Origin: HKCCE3408 sp038530555
GTDB taxonomy: Bacteria > Pseudomonadota > Alphaproteobacteria > Rhodobacterales > Rhodobacteraceae
Length of the DNA stretch: 64,000 nt
Reading direction: 5' to 3'
Assembly (NCBI GenBank): GCA_038530555.1
Contig: JBCBCN010000006.1
Coordinates: 197,527 to 261,526, forward strand
Made by a program: the position numbers and the translations under genes
Notes under the pieces: model-generated
Databases searched by the model: none
Told to the model about the DNA's origin: nothing
What the model saw: the letters and a program-made list of their open reading frames with translations, nothing else
Part shown: piece by piece, positions 60,496 through 64,000 of the stretch
Layout of the letters: each line of letters opens with the position of its first letter
How positions within the stretch are numbered: position 1 is the first letter of the stretch

Positions 60496-61767
60496 ATGCC
60501 AGCGCACCCCGACTTAATCCGCCAAAATGCCCAATTTGAGAAGCAAATCCACAGCCTAGGACACGGCGTATATTCGGCGATCGGGTATGCCGCCTCGAAC
60601 GTCCATTTCCTTTTAGGAGAAGCGGGTGTCGTCGTGATTGACACGACAGAAACAACTCAGGCGGCGCAGAATATTCTCGAGGATTTTCGCGCAATTTCCA
60701 AGCTTCCAATTACGACAATCCTTTACACCCATTCCCACCGCGATCACATTTCTGGTGCTACGGTGTTCTCCGAAGGACGTGAGATTGAGATTATCGCCGC
60801 CGACAACTTCGCCTCAGACTTGGTCTCAACCGGAAACGAACGACCCGCGCCGAACGCGGCATTGATGGCGCGAACGAAGCGGCAATTTGGTATTAGTCTG
60901 GCGCCGAACGAAAGGGTAAGCCTGGGTGTTGGGCCAGGGGATCGGCCCATGCAAGGAATGGGCGCGGGCTATGTGGAGCCGACCTTGCGCGTCGGGAAGA
61001 CCACACAGCTTGACCGCGAAGGTTTTCATTTAGAGATCGCCAAAGCCCCGGGTGAGACACCCGATCATCTCGTCGTATGGTTGGCTGCAGGAAAGATCTT
61101 GTTTAGCGGTGATAATTATTACCATGCCTTCCCAAATCTATATGCGATCCGCGGAACGGCCTATCGCGATTTTGATGCCTGGGCCGATGCGATGGATCAA
61201 CTCATGGCGTATGGAGCGGAGATACTGGCCCCGGGCCACACACTTCCCGTACTGGGTGCGGACGCGATCCGGAACGTTCTGACCGACTACCGAGACGCGA
61301 TCCGGCATGTCGTGGCGGAAACAATTTCAGGTATGAATGCCGGGCTCGATCCCATTTCAATTGCTGATGCGCTGAAACTACCGGCAGATCTTGCAGCAAA
61401 ACCGCACTTGCAAGAATTCTATGGCTCAGTCGCCTATGCCTCGCGCGCCTATTTCGCCGGAACGCTTGGTTGGTTCGATGGCAATCCGACGAGTTTGGGC
61501 CGACTGCCGCCCGCCGAAGAAGCCAAGCGCATGGTCGCTTTGGCCGGGGGCGCCCCGTCCTTGCGTGCCGCGGCCGAGGCGGCTTTGGCCGCCGGAGAGT
61601 GGCAGTGGGCGATGGAATTGGCGGACAGATTGCTCACCATCGAAAGCGAGGTCGATGCGGCGCGCGTTGTGAAAGTCTCTGCGATGCGCAAGTTGGCAGA
61701 TCTTACGATCAACGCACCGACGCGGAATTACTACTTGTTGTCGGCGAGAGAATTAGAAGACGGATAG
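60496..61767 (+). CDS. Short alkyl sulfatase (type III, metallo-beta-lactamase fold)
   Basis: A 423-residue MBL-fold hydrolase of the SdsA1/BDS1 group. The zinc motif is THSHRDH (H79, H81, D83, H84). Later ligands probably include E in GETPDHL, D in LFSGDNYYH and H in APGHTLP. After about residue 320 comes the alkyl-sulfatase dimerisation region: LGWFDGNPTSLGRLPPAEEA, then KRMVALAGG and LLTIESEVDAARVVKVSAMR. The SCP2-like C-terminal lipid domain of SdsA1 is missing. No signal peptide at this start (ATG 60496, GAGG before it). It cleaves the C-O bond of alkyl sulfates by family analogy. Confidence 0.82.
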   Translation: MPAHPDLIRQNAQFEKQIHSLGHGVYSAIGYAASNVHFLLGEAGVVVIDTTETTQAAQNILEDFRAISKLPITTILYTHSHRDHISGATVFSEGREIEIIAADNFASDLVSTGNERPAPNAALMARTKRQFGISLAPNERVSLGVGPGDRPMQGMGAGYVEPTLRVGKTTQLDREGFHLEIAKAPGETPDHLVVWLAAGKILFSGDNYYHAFPNLYAIRGTAYRDFDAWADAMDQLMAYGAEILAPGHTLPVLGADAIRNVLTDYRDAIRHVVAETISGMNAGLDPISIADALKLPADLAAKPHLQEFYGSVAYASRAYFAGTLGWFDGNPTSLGRLPPAEEAKRMVALAGGAPSLRAAAEAALAAGEWQWAMELADRLLTIESEVDAARVVKVSAMRKLADLTINAPTRNYYLLSARELEDG

Positions 61768-61795
61768 CGCTGGCTCACCAAGGGTATCGGCATAG

Positions 61796-62737
61796 GTGGT
61801 TGGCAGCCAGCGCTACGCAAAGCGCGCCGTTTCAAATTTCGCGCAAGTAGGGAGCGCAGAAATAGTAATTAAATCAATTTTTTTCGCCTATAGCGGTGAC
61901 GCTGCGAAAGGGAGTGGGTTGCGGCACGCGATCAAGATGGCCCAGCACCACAATGCCCGCGTGACGGGTGTCCTCAGGCACGGGCCCTCGGCACTCGAAC
62001 AACGCTTTGGTCTGAATATTCCTGCGGACCTGATCGAAAAGCTGCGCCAGCACGACCGTGACCGCACGGTCGAGATTGCCCAGCGTTTTGCGAAAATTAT
62101 GGCAGCGGGTGGTTTGGCGGATCGCTCAGAATTTGTGGATATCGACCTGCATTCCGACGGCTCGTTATCAGAGTTTGCCCATGCCTTCGACTTGATCGTG
62201 ACGGGTGTCCATTCCGATGCCGCGCACGAGGCGCATATGTCCGCACATCCGGACTTTTTGGCCCTGCGCAGCGGCCGCCCGGTCCTGGTGGTGCCGGATG
62301 GGTGCGAAGCCGACGGGCTTGCAGACCGGGTCATTGTGGCCTGGGATGGGAAATGCGCTGCAACTCGGGCAATTGCCGATGCGATGCCGATCCTGGCAGA
62401 CAAGTCCTCCGGCACGCTTTTGAGTATCCGACATACCCCGCGTGGCACAGATCGGATGGTCGCCAATCTCGCCGGGCACGGGGTCACAGTCACTGCCAGA
62501 ACCGTCAATGCTAAAGGATCCATTGCAAAAGCGATCTTGGCTGAGGCGAAGGCGATTGATGCAAAACTGGTCGTGATGGGCGCTTTCGAGCATAGTAAGC
62601 TCAGCCATGACCCTTTTTGGTGGCGTCACCACCGAGCTAATCGTCAAAGCATCTGTGCCGGTCTTCATGGCGCACTGAGCCGGTGCATCTCCAAGGACCG
62701 TTCGCGCCAGTGTCGCGCAGCGTCTTGGAGCAGTTAG
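61796..62737 (+). CDS. Universal stress protein, tandem UspA domains, apparent frameshift near the end
   Basis: Two Usp-like domains: about residues 25-145 (IFFAYSGDAAKGSGLRHAIK, then LIVTGVHSDAAHE) and about 175-313 (VIVAWDGKCAATRAIADAM, LVVMGAFEHSKLSHD). After SKLSHD the frame leaves the family. Removing one T from the run at 62614-62618 restores VTTELIVKASVPVFMAH and a stop at 62676-62678. Either the genome carries a frameshift or the read has a homopolymer error. The start is also unclear: GTG 61796 is the only ordinary one; GGAG at 61851 precedes ATA/ATT codons nearer the true N-terminus. Confidence 0.75.
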   Translation: MVGSQRYAKRAVSNFAQVGSAEIVIKSIFFAYSGDAAKGSGLRHAIKMAQHHNARVTGVLRHGPSALEQRFGLNIPADLIEKLRQHDRDRTVEIAQRFAKIMAAGGLADRSEFVDIDLHSDGSLSEFAHAFDLIVTGVHSDAAHEAHMSAHPDFLALRSGRPVLVVPDGCEADGLADRVIVAWDGKCAATRAIADAMPILADKSSGTLLSIRHTPRGTDRMVANLAGHGVTVTARTVNAKGSIAKAILAEAKAIDAKLVVMGAFEHSKLSHDPFWWRHHRANRQSICAGLHGALSRCISKDRSRQCRAASWSS

Positions 62738-62749
62738 AAGGTAAGAAAG

Positions 62750-63955
62750 ATGGACACGATCACCCTCTCAACCGAGATGATTGTGGTGCTTGGCATACTT
62801 GGAACAACGGTTTTTCTTTTCGTGACCGAGCTTTTCCGTATCGATTTCACGGCGATTTTGGTGATGGTGTCGCTTGGCATCCTATCGGCGTTTCCCGGCT
62901 TGGAGACGCTGGCGGATCCCGCGCGCTTGTTTGAAGGGTTTGCATCCAACGCGGTCATTTCAATCATCGCGGTTATGATCATCGGGGCCGGGCTCGATAA
63001 AACAGGCGTGATGAGCCGGGTCGCGAGCCTAATCCTTCGGCTGGGAGGGAAAACGGAAACGCGCATTATCCCGATCGTGTCAGGAACCGTTGGCGTTATT
63101 TCTTCATTTATGCAGAACGTCGGCGCGGCGGCGCTATTCCTGCCAGTCGTCAGCCGCATCTCCTTGCGAACTGAGCTACCGTTGAGCCGTCTACTCATGC
63201 CTATGGGCTTTTGCGCAATTTTGGGAGGGACGATGACGATGGTCGGCTCTTCGCCTTTGATCTTGTTGAATGACCTGATCTTGGCGGCAAATGAAAGCCT
63301 GCCGCCCGATGCGCAGATGGCACCCTTTGACCTGTTCGATGTCACGCCCATCGGCGTCGCACTTTTGGTCAGCGGCATCGCCTATTTCGTAATCTTCGGT
63401 CGCTTCATCCTTCCAAGCCGAAGCAAAGTCGACGCAGTTAGCGGACAATCAATCCGAAATTACATGCAAGGGTTATATGGGGTCGATACTGAAATATTTG
63501 AAGTGGTCATCCCGGAAGGCTCGCCTTTGGCTGGCCAGAACATGGCCGAAGTCATGCGGCGCTACCACCTGCATGTTTTGGGCACCCAATATAATGATCG
63601 GAAGTATTTTCTTCCTCCGCCATTTCACACCGAAATTACGGTCCCTTGTCGTCTTGCGCTTTTAGGTGAACGGGACGAAGCCGCTCGATTGGCCCAGGAA
63701 AACGGTGGGAGGATTTGCCGGCAACTAGAACTATTCGAAGACGACTACGCCGCGACCGTTTGTGGCATAGCTGAGGTGGTCATTCCGCCGGGATCCGCAG
63801 CGATCGGGAAATGCGCGGTCGATATGGAGCTCCGCAAAACCGGTGGGCTCAGCATTGTCGCCATTCACCGAAGCGGCGATACCATGAGCCTGGTGGAAAC
63901 CGAGGACCATAAGCCGACCTCGATGTCTGCAGTCAGCGCTTATGGGACCAAATAG
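62750..63955 (+). CDS. SLC13/DASS-type anion transporter with RCK_C domains, truncated
   Basis: A 401-residue protein. The N-terminal half of an SLC13-like permease (about 1-230) has FMQNVGAAALFLPVVSRISL and GGTMTMVGSSPLILLNDLI. Two TrkA/RCK_C regulatory domains follow (about 245-325 and 330-400; VVIPEGSPLAGQNMAEVMRR, VVIPPGSAAIGKCAVDMEL). Full-length relatives have a second set of about five helices after these; here TAG stops the frame at 63953 while the last RCK_C domain is unfinished. Downstream sequence stays open to the window end in the same frame (15 codons). Sulfate or a carboxylate is a likely cargo. Nothing else is seen in 63956-64000. Confidence 0.75.
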   Translation: MDTITLSTEMIVVLGILGTTVFLFVTELFRIDFTAILVMVSLGILSAFPGLETLADPARLFEGFASNAVISIIAVMIIGAGLDKTGVMSRVASLILRLGGKTETRIIPIVSGTVGVISSFMQNVGAAALFLPVVSRISLRTELPLSRLLMPMGFCAILGGTMTMVGSSPLILLNDLILAANESLPPDAQMAPFDLFDVTPIGVALLVSGIAYFVIFGRFILPSRSKVDAVSGQSIRNYMQGLYGVDTEIFEVVIPEGSPLAGQNMAEVMRRYHLHVLGTQYNDRKYFLPPPFHTEITVPCRLALLGERDEAARLAQENGGRICRQLELFEDDYAATVCGIAEVVIPPGSAAIGKCAVDMELRKTGGLSIVAIHRSGDTMSLVETEDHKPTSMSAVSAYGTK

Positions 63956-64000
63956 GGTTATTTGCTAAGGGAGTGTTTGTCGCTCATCGTCACCACCAAG

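Overview
The window looks like a chromosomal segment of a marine alphaproteobacterium of the Rhodobacteraceae (Roseobacter) type. The grounds are the high G+C of the first 40 kb, the aerobic cob operon (cobL-E-M-B-A-F), a seven-gene Mrp sodium/proton antiporter operon, urtABCDE, many ABC and TRAP uptake systems, and dense GTGA/ATGA gene overlaps. No rRNA, tRNA, CRISPR array, transposase or phage gene was seen.

Layout. 1-4765: end of an aerobic cobalamin operon, its first gene cut by the window edge. 4867-8612: NnrU-family membrane protein, SOUL haem-binding protein, ubiG overlapped by an MddA/ICMT-like membrane methyltransferase, and a ProC-like reductase. 8960-14887: mrpABCDEFG. 14896-20807 (minus): urtABCDE, with a divergent LysR regulator and a perfect T-N11-A palindrome between them. 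21816-24592: DUF3179 protein and an MFS transporter. 24692-29186 (minus): SnoaL-like protein, the remnant of a second copy, and a sugar-type ABC importer lacking its ATPase, with a divergent LysR gene. 30325-30732: GFA-family protein. 30951-35321: cobalamin riboswitch, a 23-codon leader ORF, a BtuCDF-type ABC importer and an atypical COG0523 GTPase preceded by a Zur-like palindrome.

The last 29 kb is catabolic and visibly less GC-rich. 35349-47309 is a divergent cluster around a MurR/RpiR regulator. It contains a Rieske monooxygenase of the betaine-demethylase type, a dimethylglycine-dehydrogenase-like FAD/GcvT enzyme, two enolase-superfamily enzymes with the HpbD/cis-3-hydroxyproline dehydratase catalytic residues, a class-III aminotransferase, a zinc-less alcohol dehydrogenase, an aldehyde dehydrogenase, a PcaC-like protein, a sulfotransferase and a 101-residue unknown. 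I read it as degradation of an N-methylated (hydroxy)proline-like betaine with unexplained extra steps.

47461-63955 is organised around a GntR regulator at 59730. The minus arm carries a DctPQM TRAP importer, a vanillin-dehydrogenase-like ALDH, a LigF-like glutathione S-transferase, an SDR, a type I sulfatase/phosphonate monoester hydrolase, a second TRAP system (TAXI type) and a double-OsmC protein. The plus arm carries a short type III alkylsulfatase, a universal stress protein with an apparent frameshift, and an SLC13/RCK anion transporter that stops early. Three TTGGGATCCCAA-type sites lie in the divergent promoter. Uptake and desulfation of an organic sulfate ester, possibly an aryl ether, is the best hypothesis and the most likely undescribed system here.
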